64,000 bases of DNA from an uncultured Oscillospiraceae bacterium (GTDB taxonomy: Bacteria; Bacillota; Clostridia; Oscillospirales; Oscillospiraceae): contig CALXCP010000001.1 of the NCBI GenBank assembly GCA_944386845.1, positions 30,578 through 94,577 of the forward strand, read 5' to 3'. The notes under the pieces were generated by a model, which worked only from the letters and a program-made list of their open reading frames with translations, was not told the origin of the DNA and did not search any database. Positions 15,849-23,492 of this stretch are shown in pieces. The number at the start of each line of letters is the position of its first letter. Within the stretch, counting starts at the first letter, position 1. The translations under genes and the position numbers were made by a program.

Positions 15849-16704
15849 CCGAACGCTCCTTCTTCCTCAGCTTCAGCGCCGGCGGACGCTCCGGCCGCCG
15901 GGGGCCGTCCCGGGCGAACTCCAGATAGAACGCCTGGATGCGCAGCTTGTGATTCTCGTACATGTCCAGCTCGTCGTAGAGCTCCTTATAGTCCCGGAAC
16001 AGGGCCCTTCTGGTCTTCACCGTGTTGGCCAGGTCCACCTGGGTGTCCACCAGGCTGCCCTTCCGCTTGACGTAGAAGTACACCGGCTGGAATACCACCG
16101 CCACCGACCGGACGTGCCGCAGGTACTCCAGGTTGAACCGGAAATCCTCGCACCAGCTCAGCTCGCTGCTGCAGGTCAGGCCGTTGTCCCGGACCACCGC
16201 CGCGCGGTACATCTTATTCCACATGACCCCGTAGTAGAAGTTGGCGGGGGCCTGCATCATGTAGGCGGCGTACTCCGCCCGGCTGATCTTCCCCTCCCGG
16301 GGGATGTGGCCCTTCTCGGCGGTGGTGGTCTCGGTGACCCGGATGTAGTCCCCGATGGCCATGTCCGCCTCCTGGTCCAGCATGGCCTCGGCCAGCAGCC
16401 GGGTGGCATTGGAGGGGATCCAGTCGTCGCTGTCCACGAACTGGAGCAGCTCCCCGGACGCCTGGGCCATGCCGCGGTTGCGGCTGTCCGAGACGCCGGT
16501 GTTCTCCTTGTCGATGCAGCGGAAGCGGCTGTCCTCGGCGCACCAGCGCCGGATGATGTCCAGGCTGCCGTCGGTGCTGCCGTCGTTGACCAGCAGCACC
16601 TCCAGCTCCCGCCAGCTCTGTCCCCGGATGCTGCGCAGGCAGCGCTCCAGGGTCTTTTCCGCGTTGTAGACAGGGACGATCACGCTCACCAGCACGGGGC
16701 ACAC
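15649..16704 (-). CDS. Family 2 glycosyltransferase, 3' end overlapping the next gene
   Basis: Inverting GT-A glycosyltransferase. The N-terminus reads VSVIVPVYNAEKTLERCLRS, followed by LLVNDGSTDGS and the metal-binding FVDSDDW. GTG 16704 is preferred as the start because it puts VSVIVPVYN at the usual place near residue 6; an ATG at 16740 is possible but lies inside a good promoter -10 box. About 285 residues are convincing. The last about 66 residues (Gly/Ala/Pro-rich) are read in a different frame through the start of the PLD gene and have no family character. Either the true end lost its stop by a frameshift or the genes overlap by 200 bp. The role is probably in cell-wall polymer or glycolipid synthesis. 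Confidence 0.85.
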   Translation of the reverse strand: MCPVLVSVIVPVYNAEKTLERCLRSIRGQSWRELEVLLVNDGSTDGSLDIIRRWCAEDSRFRCIDKENTGVSDSRNRGMAQASGELLQFVDSDDWIPSNATRLLAEAMLDQEADMAIGDYIRVTETTTAEKGHIPREGKISRAEYAAYMMQAPANFYYGVMWNKMYRAAVVRDNGLTCSSELSWCEDFRFNLEYLRHVRSVAVVFQPVYFYVKRKGSLVDTQVDLANTVKTRRALFRDYKELYDELDMYENHKLRIQAFYLEFARDGPRRPERPPALKLRKKERSDEGEQSEERAEVGLPGLGRLLGLAADRGDGALLAGAVPAAGGGDGGGRVGPAGGPGDAGPGPAAGD

Positions 16705-16735
16705 ACGCCTTCCTTCACAGAGTATCGGTGCTTTT

Positions 16736-16763
16736 ATCATACCATACTCCGGCGCGCATGCAA
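16736..16763 (-). promoter_or_regulatory. Promoter for the glycosyltransferase-PLD-methyltransferase operon
   Basis: Minus strand TTGCAT (16763-16758), 16-bp spacer, TATGAT (16741-16736). It overlaps the upstream ATG candidate of the glycosyltransferase, favouring the internal GTG start. Confidence 0.65.
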
Positions 16764-16846
16764 GCCTTTTTGGCGCGGCGGTCCCGTCGTCGTCCCGCCG
16801 GAGGCCGGAAGGGGGCGCGAAGGGCGGGAAAATGTGCCGGGGAGGC

Positions 16847-16875
16847 TTGCCTTTCGCCGGGAAGGCAGATATAAT
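16847..16875 (+). promoter_or_regulatory. Sigma-A promoter for ppa
   Basis: TTGCCT (16847-16852), 17-bp spacer, TATAAT (16870-16875), about 50 bp before the ppa ATG. Confidence 0.82.
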
Positions 16876-16925
16876 GGGATTTGCGCTGAGACCGCGCCAT
16901 TCGACGAAAAAAGGAGTGCCGCCCC

Positions 16926-17459
16926 ATGTCCAACATCTGGCATGACATCGACCCCAAGCGCATCACCCCCGAGGACTTCATCGCCGTGGTGGAGATCCCC
17001 CAGGGCAGCAAGAAAAAGTACGAGCTGGACAAGAGCACCGGCCTGATCATCCTGGACCGGGTGCTCTACACCTCCACCCACTACCCCGCCAACTACGGCT
17101 TCATCCCCCGCACCTACGGCGACGACGGCGACCCGCTGGACGTGCTGGTGCTGTGCTCCGAGGCGCTGGACCCCCTGGTGCTGGTGCGGTGCTACCCCAT
17201 CGGGGTCATCAAGATGCTGGACAACGGCCGCAACGACGAGAAGATCATCGCCGTCCCCTTCTCCGACCCCACCTTCAACACCATCCAGGACCTGTCCGAG
17301 CTGCCCGCCCACCGCTTTGACGAGATGGCCCACTTCTTCACCGTCTACAAGGCCCTGGAGGGCAAGGAGACGGTGGCCGGCGACGTCATGGGCCGGGAGG
17401 AGGCCGTGAAGATCATCCGGGGCGCCCTGAGCAACTACATCGACAATTTCTGCAAGTGA
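16926..17459 (+). CDS. ppa: Soluble inorganic pyrophosphatase, family I
   Basis: 177 residues. The family I active site is visible: EIPQGSKKKYELDK, YPANYGFIPRTYGDDGDPLD with the metal-binding aspartates, and VIKMLDNGRNDEKIIAV. It hydrolyses pyrophosphate, pulling biosynthetic reactions forward. Many clostridia use family II enzymes or membrane pumps, so a family I enzyme is mildly notable. ATG 16926 follows AAAAGGAG. The next gene begins 43 bp downstream. Confidence 0.96.
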   Translation: MSNIWHDIDPKRITPEDFIAVVEIPQGSKKKYELDKSTGLIILDRVLYTSTHYPANYGFIPRTYGDDGDPLDVLVLCSEALDPLVLVRCYPIGVIKMLDNGRNDEKIIAVPFSDPTFNTIQDLSELPAHRFDEMAHFFTVYKALEGKETVAGDVMGREEAVKIIRGALSNYIDNFCK

Positions 17460-17502
17460 CCGGGCCCCCGCCCGCCGCTTCGCCGCAAGGAGACCTGCAC
17501 CC

Positions 17503-18225
17503 ATGCTTGGAACCCTCATCAACGCCGCGCTGGTCCTGGTGGGCAGCGCCATCGGCCTGCTCTTCCGGGACCGGATCAGCTCCCGCTTCGCCACCGTGGT
17601 GACCCATGCCCTGGGCCTGTGCGTGATGGGCATCGGCATCACCTCCCTGGTGGGGACGGAGAATACCCTGTGCGTCATCGTGTGCATGGTGGCGGGCACC
17701 CTGCTGGGGGAGGCCCTGCGCATCGAGGAGCGGCTGGACGGCGCCGGCGAGCTGCTGCGCAGCAGGCTCTCCCGGGGGAACGGGGGGGCGGGCAGCCGCT
17801 TCACCGAGGGGTTCGTCACCGCCGCCGTCCTGTACTGCGTGGGCTCCATGGCGGTGATGGGGGCCATGGAGGCGGGCATCAACCACGATTACTCCATCCT
17901 CATCTCCAAGGGGGTCATCGACGGGGTGACCTCCATCGGCTTCGCCGCCGCCATGGGGGTGGGAGTGGCCTTCTCGGTGGTCCCCCTGATCCTGTACCAG
18001 GGGGCGCTCACCCTCATCTTCGCCGCCGCGGGCCAGGGGCTGGACCCGGCGGTGGTCACCGAGATGAGCGCCGTGGGCGGCACCATCATTCTGGGCATCG
18101 GCGTCAACATGCTGGGCCTGGCCCCGGTGAAGCTGCGGGTGGGCAACATGCTGCCCGCCATTTTCCTGCCTCTGCTCTACCTCCCGGCGGAGGGGCTCCT
18201 CTCCGCCCTGCTGGCCGGAGGCTGA
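17503..18225 (+). CDS. DUF554-family membrane protein
   Basis: 240 residues with about seven membrane segments, matching the DUF554 (YdfK-like) family. It begins MLGTLINAALVLVGSAIGLL and contains the conserved GLCVMGIGITSLVG, EGFVTAAVLYCVGSMAVMGA and NMLGLAPVKLRVGNMLPA segments. Members are predicted transporters of unknown substrate. It follows ppa in the same direction and ends 80 bp before the PerR gene, which has its own promoter. Confidence 0.85.
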   Translation: MLGTLINAALVLVGSAIGLLFRDRISSRFATVVTHALGLCVMGIGITSLVGTENTLCVIVCMVAGTLLGEALRIEERLDGAGELLRSRLSRGNGGAGSRFTEGFVTAAVLYCVGSMAVMGAMEAGINHDYSILISKGVIDGVTSIGFAAAMGVGVAFSVVPLILYQGALTLIFAAAGQGLDPAVVTEMSAVGGTIILGIGVNMLGLAPVKLRVGNMLPAIFLPLLYLPAEGLLSALLAGG

Positions 18226-18257
18226 CCGGAAATTTTGAAAAAATCCGCCCAAACCCC

Positions 18258-18286
18258 TTTACAATGGGTCAGGGATATGCTATATT
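18258..18286 (+). promoter_or_regulatory. Promoter for the perR-like gene
   Basis: TTTACA (18258-18263), 17-bp spacer, TATATT (18281-18286); start predicted near 18293. Confidence 0.8.
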
Positions 18287-18304
18287 GACGATGCAAGGAA
18301 TCAT

Positions 18305-18314
18305 TATTGATAAG
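18305..18314. promoter_or_regulatory. Possible PerR/Fur operator
   Basis: Short AT-rich inverted repeat TTATTGATAA just downstream of the predicted transcription start of the PerR-like gene. It resembles half of a Per box, so autorepression is plausible. The match is incomplete and the call is inference. Confidence 0.35.
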
Positions 18315-18339
18315 AAACGACGATCGCAGCGAGGTGCCC

Positions 18340-18762
18340 ATGCAAAAGACCACCAGATACAGCAAGAAGAGAGAGGCCATCCTGGAAGTCATCCGGGGGA
18401 CCCGGGTGCACCCCACCGCCGAGTGGGTGTACCAGACGCTGAAGCCCACCCATCCCGACCTGAGCCTGGGGACGGTATACCGCAATCTCACCTTTTTCCG
18501 GGAGCAGGGCATGGTCCGCAGCGTGGGGGTCATCGACGGGCAGGAGCACTTTGACGGCGACCTGACCCCCCACAGCCACTTCATCTGTCAGGAGTGCGGC
18601 GGCGTGTACGACCTGCTCCAGCCTCCCGCCCTGGAGGGGCTGGACCGGCAGGTGAGCGAGTCGTACGGCTTCCAGGTGGACAGCTGTGACCTGACCCTGC
18701 GGGGCCTGTGCCGGCAGTGCCTGGAGCGCCGGGCGGCCGGCGGCGGGGAACGAGCGGTGTGA
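18340..18762 (+). CDS. perR: Fur-family regulator, PerR type
   Basis: 140 residues from ATG 18340 (a TTG 33 bp upstream is possible but less likely). The winged helix (about 5-75) has KREAILEVIRG and GTVYRNLTFF. The regulatory metal site is suggested by His24 in HPTAEW, Asp in FDGDL and the HSH triplet. Two CxxC pairs (CQECGG, CRQCLE) form the structural zinc site. PerR senses peroxide by iron-dependent histidine oxidation and represses detoxification genes. The next gene is rubrerythrin, the usual anaerobe peroxidase, which supports PerR over Fur or Zur. Confidence 0.88.
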   Translation: MQKTTRYSKKREAILEVIRGTRVHPTAEWVYQTLKPTHPDLSLGTVYRNLTFFREQGMVRSVGVIDGQEHFDGDLTPHSHFICQECGGVYDLLQPPALEGLDRQVSESYGFQVDSCDLTLRGLCRQCLERRAAGGGERAV

Positions 18763-18839
18763 CCCGCCCCGGCGGGATCTACATATCCAACCACACAGAA
18801 CCATCGCGAATTTTAAAATGATCAGGAGGAATCAGTACC

Positions 18840-19427
18840 ATGAAAAAGTTCGTCTGCACCGTCTGCGGTTACGTCTACGAGGGGGAGCAGCCCCCCGCCG
18901 AGTGCCCTGTCTGTCACGTCCCCGCCGACAAGTTCGTGGAGATGAAGGAGGACATGAAGCTGGCCGCCGAGCATGAGTACGGCATCTACGCCAAGACGGT
19001 GAAGAACAACGCCGACATCTCCGCCGAGGACAAGGCCTATATCCTGGAGCAGCTGAAGGCCAACTTCACCGGCGAGTGCTCCGAGGTGGGCATGTACCTG
19101 TGCATGGCCCGCATCGCCCACCGGGAGGGCTACCCCGAGATCGGCCTGTACTGGGAGAAGGCCGCCTATGAGGAGGCCGAGCACGCCGCCAAGTTCGCCG
19201 AGCTGCTGGGCGAGGAGCTGGAGCCCAACATGAAGGCGGACACCAAGGCCAACCTGGCCTGGCGTGTGGACTGTGAGTTCGGTGCCACCCAGGGCAAGGT
19301 GGACCTGGCCGCCTGCGCCAAGCGCAACAACCTGGACGCCATCCACGACACCGTCCACGAGATGGCCCGGGACGAGGCCCGGCACGGCAAGGCGCTCAAG
19401 GGCCTGCTGGAGCGGTACTTCAAGTAA
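18840..19427 (+). CDS. Reverse rubrerythrin (N-terminal rubredoxin, C-terminal diiron domain)
   Basis: 195 residues. The rubredoxin domain is at the N-terminus ([10 protein letters not shown] and [11 protein letters not shown]), followed by a ferritin-like four-helix diiron domain ([49 protein letters not shown]). This order, the reverse of classical rubrerythrin, is known from clostridia, where such proteins act as NADH-dependent H2O2/O2 reductases induced by oxygen. It lies 77 bp after the PerR-like gene and ATG 18840 follows a CAGGAGG site. Control by PerR is likely. Confidence 0.93.
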   Translation: MKKFVCTVCGYVYEGEQPPAECPVCHVPADKFVEMKEDMKLAAEHEYGIYAKTVKNNADISAEDKAYILEQLKANFTGECSEVGMYLCMARIAHREGYPEIGLYWEKAAYEEAEHAAKFAELLGEELEPNMKADTKANLAWRVDCEFGATQGKVDLAACAKRNNLDAIHDTVHEMARDEARHGKALKGLLERYFK

Positions 19428-19442
19428 GAGAGACACCCCGGA

Positions 19443-19475
19443 GGGGGGCGGGCAGGGCTGCCCGCCCCCTTTTTC
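19443..19475 (+). terminator. Rho-independent terminator after rubrerythrin
   Basis: GC-rich hairpin (GGGGGCGGGCA / TGCCCGCCCCC) followed directly by a T run. Confidence 0.88.
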
Positions 19476-19617
19476 TGCTCTCCGGCACACCGCACAAAAA
19501 GCCCCGGGGTTATTTGTGGGGAACGCCAGTAGGAAACGGGGAACGGGTCCTCTATAATGGGAAACTGTGCGAATGTGAAATTTTGCCGCCTTCGGGCGAA
19601 AAGGGGGGAGCAGGGCC

Positions 19618-20925
19618 GTGAACAGGCGGACAGTCAGCGACGTGCTGGTGCTGGGCATGGCCCTGTTCTCCATGTTTTTCGGGGCGGGGAACATCATCTT
19701 CCCCCCCTATCTGGGCATGCAGTCGGGCACCCAGTGGGGGGCGGGCTTCTTCAGCTATTACATGGCGGACATCGGCCTGTCGGTGGTGGCCATCCTGGCC
19801 CTGCTGAAGCAGCGGGGGGATATGGACCGGGTCATCGGGGCGGTGGGCAGGCTGCCCTCCAAGCTGATGCTCTCGGCCATGATCCTGTGCATCGGCCCCC
19901 TCATCGCGGTGCCCCGGACGGGGGCCACCACCTATGAGATGTTCGTGGTGCCTCTGGCGGGGGATGTGCCCCCCATCGCGGGCAGCCTGATCTTCTTCGG
20001 GGTGGTCTTCCTGCTCACCATCCGGGAGTCCTCTGTGGTGGATATCCTGGGCAAATTCCTCACCCCGGTGCTCTTCCTGGGCCTCATGGTGCTCATCGTG
20101 AAGGGGATCGTCACCCCCCTGGGCCCGGTGACCGACGCGCTGCGGCAGGGCTCCGTCATCGAGAACGGCGTGCTGGCCGGCTATCAGACCATGGACTCCA
20201 TGGCGGCGGTGATCTTCGGCCTCATCATCATCCGGAGCATCCAGGACCGGGGCTACACCCGGGAGGGGGAGCAGTACCGTCTGGCCGCCCTGTCCAGCCT
20301 GACGGCGGCGGCGGGGCTGCTGGCGGTGTACGGGGGGCTGACCTACCTGGGGGCCACGGCCACCGGGGCGCTGGACTCCCCTCTGCCCCGGACCGAGCTC
20401 ATCCTCTGGATCACCGAGGCCCAGCTGGGCCCGGCGGGCAAGGTGGTGCTGGGCGTGGTGGTGGCCCTGGCCTGCGTCACCACAGCGGTGGCCCTCATCA
20501 GCGCCAGCGCCCGGCACTTCTCCCAGCTCTCCGGCGGCCGGATCGGGTACGGGACGCTGGTGGCGGCCTTCTGCCTGTTCAGCGCCGTGGCCGCCGTCAT
20601 CGGCACCGACCGGATCGTGGAGGTGGCCTCCCCCATCCTCAGCTTCCTCTACCCGGGGATGCTGGCCCTCATCCTGCTGTCCTTCTTCTCAGGCCGGGTG
20701 GTGGACCGCCGGGTGATCCAGGGGGCGGTGATCGGGGCCCTGCTGGCCGGGCTGTGTGAGCAGCTGTACGCCGGCGGCCTGCCCCTGACCTTCGTCGCCC
20801 GGATGCCGCTGTACCAGTACGGCTTCGGCTGGGTGCTGCCCGCCGCGGCGGCCGGGGTGATCGGCGGCCTGGTGGGGCGGATCATCCCGCCGGAGGAGGA
20901 CCGCCCCGGGGCGGACAAATCATAA
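19618..20925 (+). CDS. brnQ: Branched-chain amino acid:cation symporter BrnQ
   Basis: 435 residues with about 12 membrane segments. The family start LGMALFSMFFGAGNIIFPPYLG (about 12-33) is diagnostic of the LIVCS family, followed by PRTGATTYEMFVVP and FGLIIIRSIQDRGYT. It imports leucine, isoleucine or valine with Na+ or H+. GTG 19618 is the start, after GGGGGGAGCAGGG. A TATAAT at 19553-19558 suggests a promoter but no good -35 was seen. A rubredoxin gene follows 93 bp downstream. Confidence 0.94.
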   Translation: MNRRTVSDVLVLGMALFSMFFGAGNIIFPPYLGMQSGTQWGAGFFSYYMADIGLSVVAILALLKQRGDMDRVIGAVGRLPSKLMLSAMILCIGPLIAVPRTGATTYEMFVVPLAGDVPPIAGSLIFFGVVFLLTIRESSVVDILGKFLTPVLFLGLMVLIVKGIVTPLGPVTDALRQGSVIENGVLAGYQTMDSMAAVIFGLIIIRSIQDRGYTREGEQYRLAALSSLTAAAGLLAVYGGLTYLGATATGALDSPLPRTELILWITEAQLGPAGKVVLGVVVALACVTTAVALISASARHFSQLSGGRIGYGTLVAAFCLFSAVAAVIGTDRIVEVASPILSFLYPGMLALILLSFFSGRVVDRRVIQGAVIGALLAGLCEQLYAGGLPLTFVARMPLYQYGFGWVLPAAAAGVIGGLVGRIIPPEEDRPGADKS

Positions 20926-21018
20926 AGAGGATCTGGCCGCCTGCCGGTCCCGGAAAGAAACGGGGCGGAGCGGGGGATACTGAGGGAGACGGCCGGACGG
21001 CAGGAGGAGGTGAACGGG

Positions 21019-21174
21019 ATGGACCGGTATGAATGCCCCTGCGGCTATGTCTACGACCCTGCGGTGGGCGACCCTGACCACGGCGTCGCCCCCGGCACCC
21101 CGTGGGAGGAGGTCCCCGGGGACTGGGTGTGCCCGGTGTGCGCCCTGGGGAAGGACGAATTTCAGAAGCTCTGA
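21019..21174 (+). CDS. Rubredoxin with a CxC first iron-binding motif
   Basis: 51-residue rubredoxin. The conserved core is present: [25 protein letters not shown], and the second ligand pair in [14 protein letters not shown]. The first pair is YECPCGY (Cys6, Cys8), so one residue is missing compared with the usual CxxCG. Rubredoxins carry one electron on a single Fe(Cys)4 site, here probably for the reverse rubrerythrin or another oxygen-protection reductase nearby. ATG 21019 follows CAGGAGGAGG. The gene is too short for many gene finders. Bases are clear, so the missing residue is real in this sequence. Confidence 0.9.
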   Translation: MDRYECPCGYVYDPAVGDPDHGVAPGTPWEEVPGDWVCPVCALGKDEFQKL

Positions 21175-21180
21175 ACGGAG

Positions 21181-21225
21181 AAAAACCGGGAGGGCGGAGC
21201 GATCGGCTCCGCCCTCCCGGTTTTT
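21181..21225. terminator. Bidirectional rho-independent terminator
   Basis: Perfect stem AAAAACCGGGAGGGCGGAGC with its complement around GATC, A-run on one side and T-run on the other. It lies between the converging rubredoxin and beta-propeller genes. Confidence 0.93.
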
Positions 21226-21235
21226 CACAAGAGGG

Positions 21236-22882
21236 TCAGGGGACCTTGGGCGCCGGCCCCCGCCGGCGGGAGGGGACGGTCAGCTCGTAGAGGCGCAGGC
21301 AGCCCGGACGGACCACGGCGGTCTCCCGGCCGTGCTCCGTTCGCCTGGCGTCATGCTCCTGACCGGTGCTGGCCAGGAGATAGGTCCGCCCGTCCTGATG
21401 GAGGATCTGCCGGAGCGCCCCCCTGGTCCTGTGCCGGGAGAGGAGCTCCAGCTCCTGCCCCCGCACCTGGAGGGAGGAGTCCCCGGTCAGCAGGATGGGC
21501 CCGACGCCGGGCAGCACGCCGCGGAGCAGGCCGTCCTCGCCGTCGTCCAGCTCCCGGACCGCCCAGACCCGCCGGGCCCTCAGGTCGAAGGCGGTGATCC
21601 GCCCCGGGCCGGACAGGTAGAGGGTGTCCGTCTCCGAATCGAGCTGGGGGCTGACCCAGGCGTTGGCCAGTTCGCCCGGCTCCGCGGCCCAGAGCGTCTC
21701 CAGGGTGGGCCCCAGACAGATCAGGCGGCCGCCGCAGCCCAGGAGGCAGCCGCCGCGCCAGGCCACCGGGGCCGTCCAGTGCCCCGCCGGGGGCAGGTCC
21801 AGGACGACCCGGCCGGAGCCGTCGGGCAGGAAGCTCACCAGATGGCCGTGGGGCATGTCCTCCGGGCCGGCGGTGGTATCGTACATCACGGCCGCCCGGC
21901 CGCCCGGGAGGGGGCGGGGCGTGCAGACCCCGTAGGCGGTCCGCCCGATCTCCAGGTCCCACTCCTTTTGGCCGGTCCGGATGTTCCAGCAGGCCCCCTC
22001 CAGAAAGACCCGGTCCCGGTCCAGAAAGGCCCCATGGAGGGGCAGGGGGCCGTCCTGGCAGAGGGTGGCCAGGAGCTCTCCGCCGTCGGAGAAGACGCGG
22101 ACGGCGCCCTTGGGCTCCCCCGTGTTGGGACAGCGGCAGAAGGTCAGCAGGAAGGCGCCCTCCCCCCGGGCCTGGGCCCGGAAGGGCTCTGGGGACTCCT
22201 TTGGCAGCGCGCACGCGCACAGCCGCCGCAGCGCCCCGTCCCGGATATCCCAGAAGGACCTGCGCCAGGCCTCCGGCTCCACCCGGACGGCGGGATAGGT
22301 GAGGTCCCAGCCGAAGTCCCCCTCCACCTGGTCCAGCAGCACCAGCCGGGTCCGGTCCCGGAGCTTTTCCGTCCCGGCTCTTCGGGCCAGATAGTCTGTC
22401 AGATAGGCCTGTCCGGGCGGGGCGGAGGATCCGGCGCCGTCCCCGTCCCCCCACAGGGGGCAGCCCAGCACGCACTCCAGCAGCCGCAGGCAAACCTCCG
22501 GGCGGCCCTCCCGGAACACGGCGGCCAGCGCCCCCTCCGCCTCGGCGGACAGGCCCAGCTGCTCCGCCCAGGCCCGGCTCTTCCCCGGACAGCGGGGAAA
22601 GCTCTCATAGCTGGCGGGGACGTGGCGGGCCACCCGCCGCCCGCCGCGGTAGAGGGCCAGCTCCACATAGTCGCCGTCAAAGTACTCGGTGGAGAGGACG
22701 GGGACCGGCAGGGCCCGGGAGAGCCGCCGGGCCTCCCTCTGAACGGTCCCCCACGTCAGGGAGGGCCCGGAGACGGCGACCCAGCCCCCCGCCAGGGGGC
22801 GGACCGCACAGCCGGGGCACAGTGCCGCCGCGGCGTCCGGGTCCCCGCCGGGGATCCGCAGATGGTAAAACTTGCTGCCCAC
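21236..22882 (-). CDS. Uncharacterised protein with probable beta-propeller C-terminal half
   Basis: 548 residues, no signal peptide. The N-terminal about 160 residues are alpha/beta (FYHLRIPGG, VLSTEYFDGDYVELALYRGG) and resemble an uncharacterised family of gut Clostridia that pairs such a domain with a long C-terminal part. From about residue 215 there are repeating short strand-turn units with Asp/Gly turns and Trp/Leu ends (VRVFSDGGELLAT, GACWNIRTGQKEWDLE, GHLVSFLPDGSGRVVLD, GRITAFDLRARRVWAV). This pattern suggests a WD40- or PQQ-like propeller. I do not recognise a specific function; a scaffold or sensing role is possible. Confidence 0.75.
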   Translation of the reverse strand: MGSKFYHLRIPGGDPDAAAALCPGCAVRPLAGGWVAVSGPSLTWGTVQREARRLSRALPVPVLSTEYFDGDYVELALYRGGRRVARHVPASYESFPRCPGKSRAWAEQLGLSAEAEGALAAVFREGRPEVCLRLLECVLGCPLWGDGDGAGSSAPPGQAYLTDYLARRAGTEKLRDRTRLVLLDQVEGDFGWDLTYPAVRVEPEAWRRSFWDIRDGALRRLCACALPKESPEPFRAQARGEGAFLLTFCRCPNTGEPKGAVRVFSDGGELLATLCQDGPLPLHGAFLDRDRVFLEGACWNIRTGQKEWDLEIGRTAYGVCTPRPLPGGRAAVMYDTTAGPEDMPHGHLVSFLPDGSGRVVLDLPPAGHWTAPVAWRGGCLLGCGGRLICLGPTLETLWAAEPGELANAWVSPQLDSETDTLYLSGPGRITAFDLRARRVWAVRELDDGEDGLLRGVLPGVGPILLTGDSSLQVRGQELELLSRHRTRGALRQILHQDGRTYLLASTGQEHDARRTEHGRETAVVRPGCLRLYELTVPSRRRGPAPKVP

Positions 22883-22919
22883 GGGCGCATCGCCTCCCTG
22901 TCATCTCACGGAAGAGGGC

Positions 22920-22953
22920 GGCGGCCCCGCCGGAGTGGACCGGAGGGGCCGCC
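22920..22953 (-). terminator. Hairpin after the cupin gene
   Basis: GGCGGCCCC/GGGGCCGCC inverted repeat just after the cupin stop codon on the minus strand. The T run is weak. Confidence 0.55.
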
Positions 22954-22961
22954 GATAAGGG

Positions 22962-23405
22962 TCACTTTTTCTGATAGGCATCCCCGTCGTAGTAGCGGTC
23001 CATGACCACCGAGAAGTGGAAGATGGGCCGGTCCACCCGGTTGAACTTCAGGGGCATGTGGGGCATGTTGGCGGGGACGAAGATCATGGTGCTGCGGGTG
23101 ATGACGTGGTGCTCCCCGTCCAGCCACAGCTCCAGCTCGCCCCCCAGGTCATAGCGGTCGTCGGGATCGCTGCCGAAAAAGCCGATGATCTCGTCGCAGT
23201 TGTGGGAGTGCTCGCCGAACACCGGGTTCTGCTCGGGGATCTTGCAGTACCAGGAGGTGTTCATCTGGAAGGCCCCCTCCACCACGCTGTTGTCGATCCA
23301 CAGGATGCGCTTGGCGAAGCGGTTGTACATCTCCCGGAACTCCGGGGAGGGAAGCTGGGGCTCGTGCAGGTCCTGGACGATATACTTGTCGGTCCTCTGT
23401 GCCAT
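22962..23405 (-). CDS. Cupin-fold protein of unknown substrate
   Basis: 147 residues from ATG 23405, preceded by GAGAGGAG. Cupin metal-site motifs can be read: FGEHSHNCDEIIGFFG (two His and a Glu of motif 1) and the later PANMPHMPL (motif 2 His). DGEHHVITRSTMIFVPA lies between them. The family binds a divalent metal and includes dioxygenases, isomerases and sugar-binding proteins, so function cannot be set. It has its own near-perfect promoter. The frame is open 87 bp further upstream, but that extension includes the promoter. Confidence 0.82.
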   Translation of the reverse strand: MAQRTDKYIVQDLHEPQLPSPEFREMYNRFAKRILWIDNSVVEGAFQMNTSWYCKIPEQNPVFGEHSHNCDEIIGFFGSDPDDRYDLGGELELWLDGEHHVITRSTMIFVPANMPHMPLKFNRVDRPIFHFSVVMDRYYDGDAYQKK

Positions 23406-23463
23406 AGGGATGCTCCTCTCTGTGCGGGCGTGGCCCGAAAAATGAATGGGTTCAGTTTTCTGT

Positions 23464-23492
23464 ATTATACCCCTCCCAGGGGCAGCTGTCAA
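23464..23492 (-). promoter_or_regulatory. Perfect consensus sigma-A promoter for the cupin gene
   Basis: Minus strand TTGACA (23492-23487), 17-bp spacer, TATAAT (23469-23464). The -35 box overlaps the stop codon of the upstream U32 gene, so the cupin gene is strongly and separately expressed. Confidence 0.92.
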
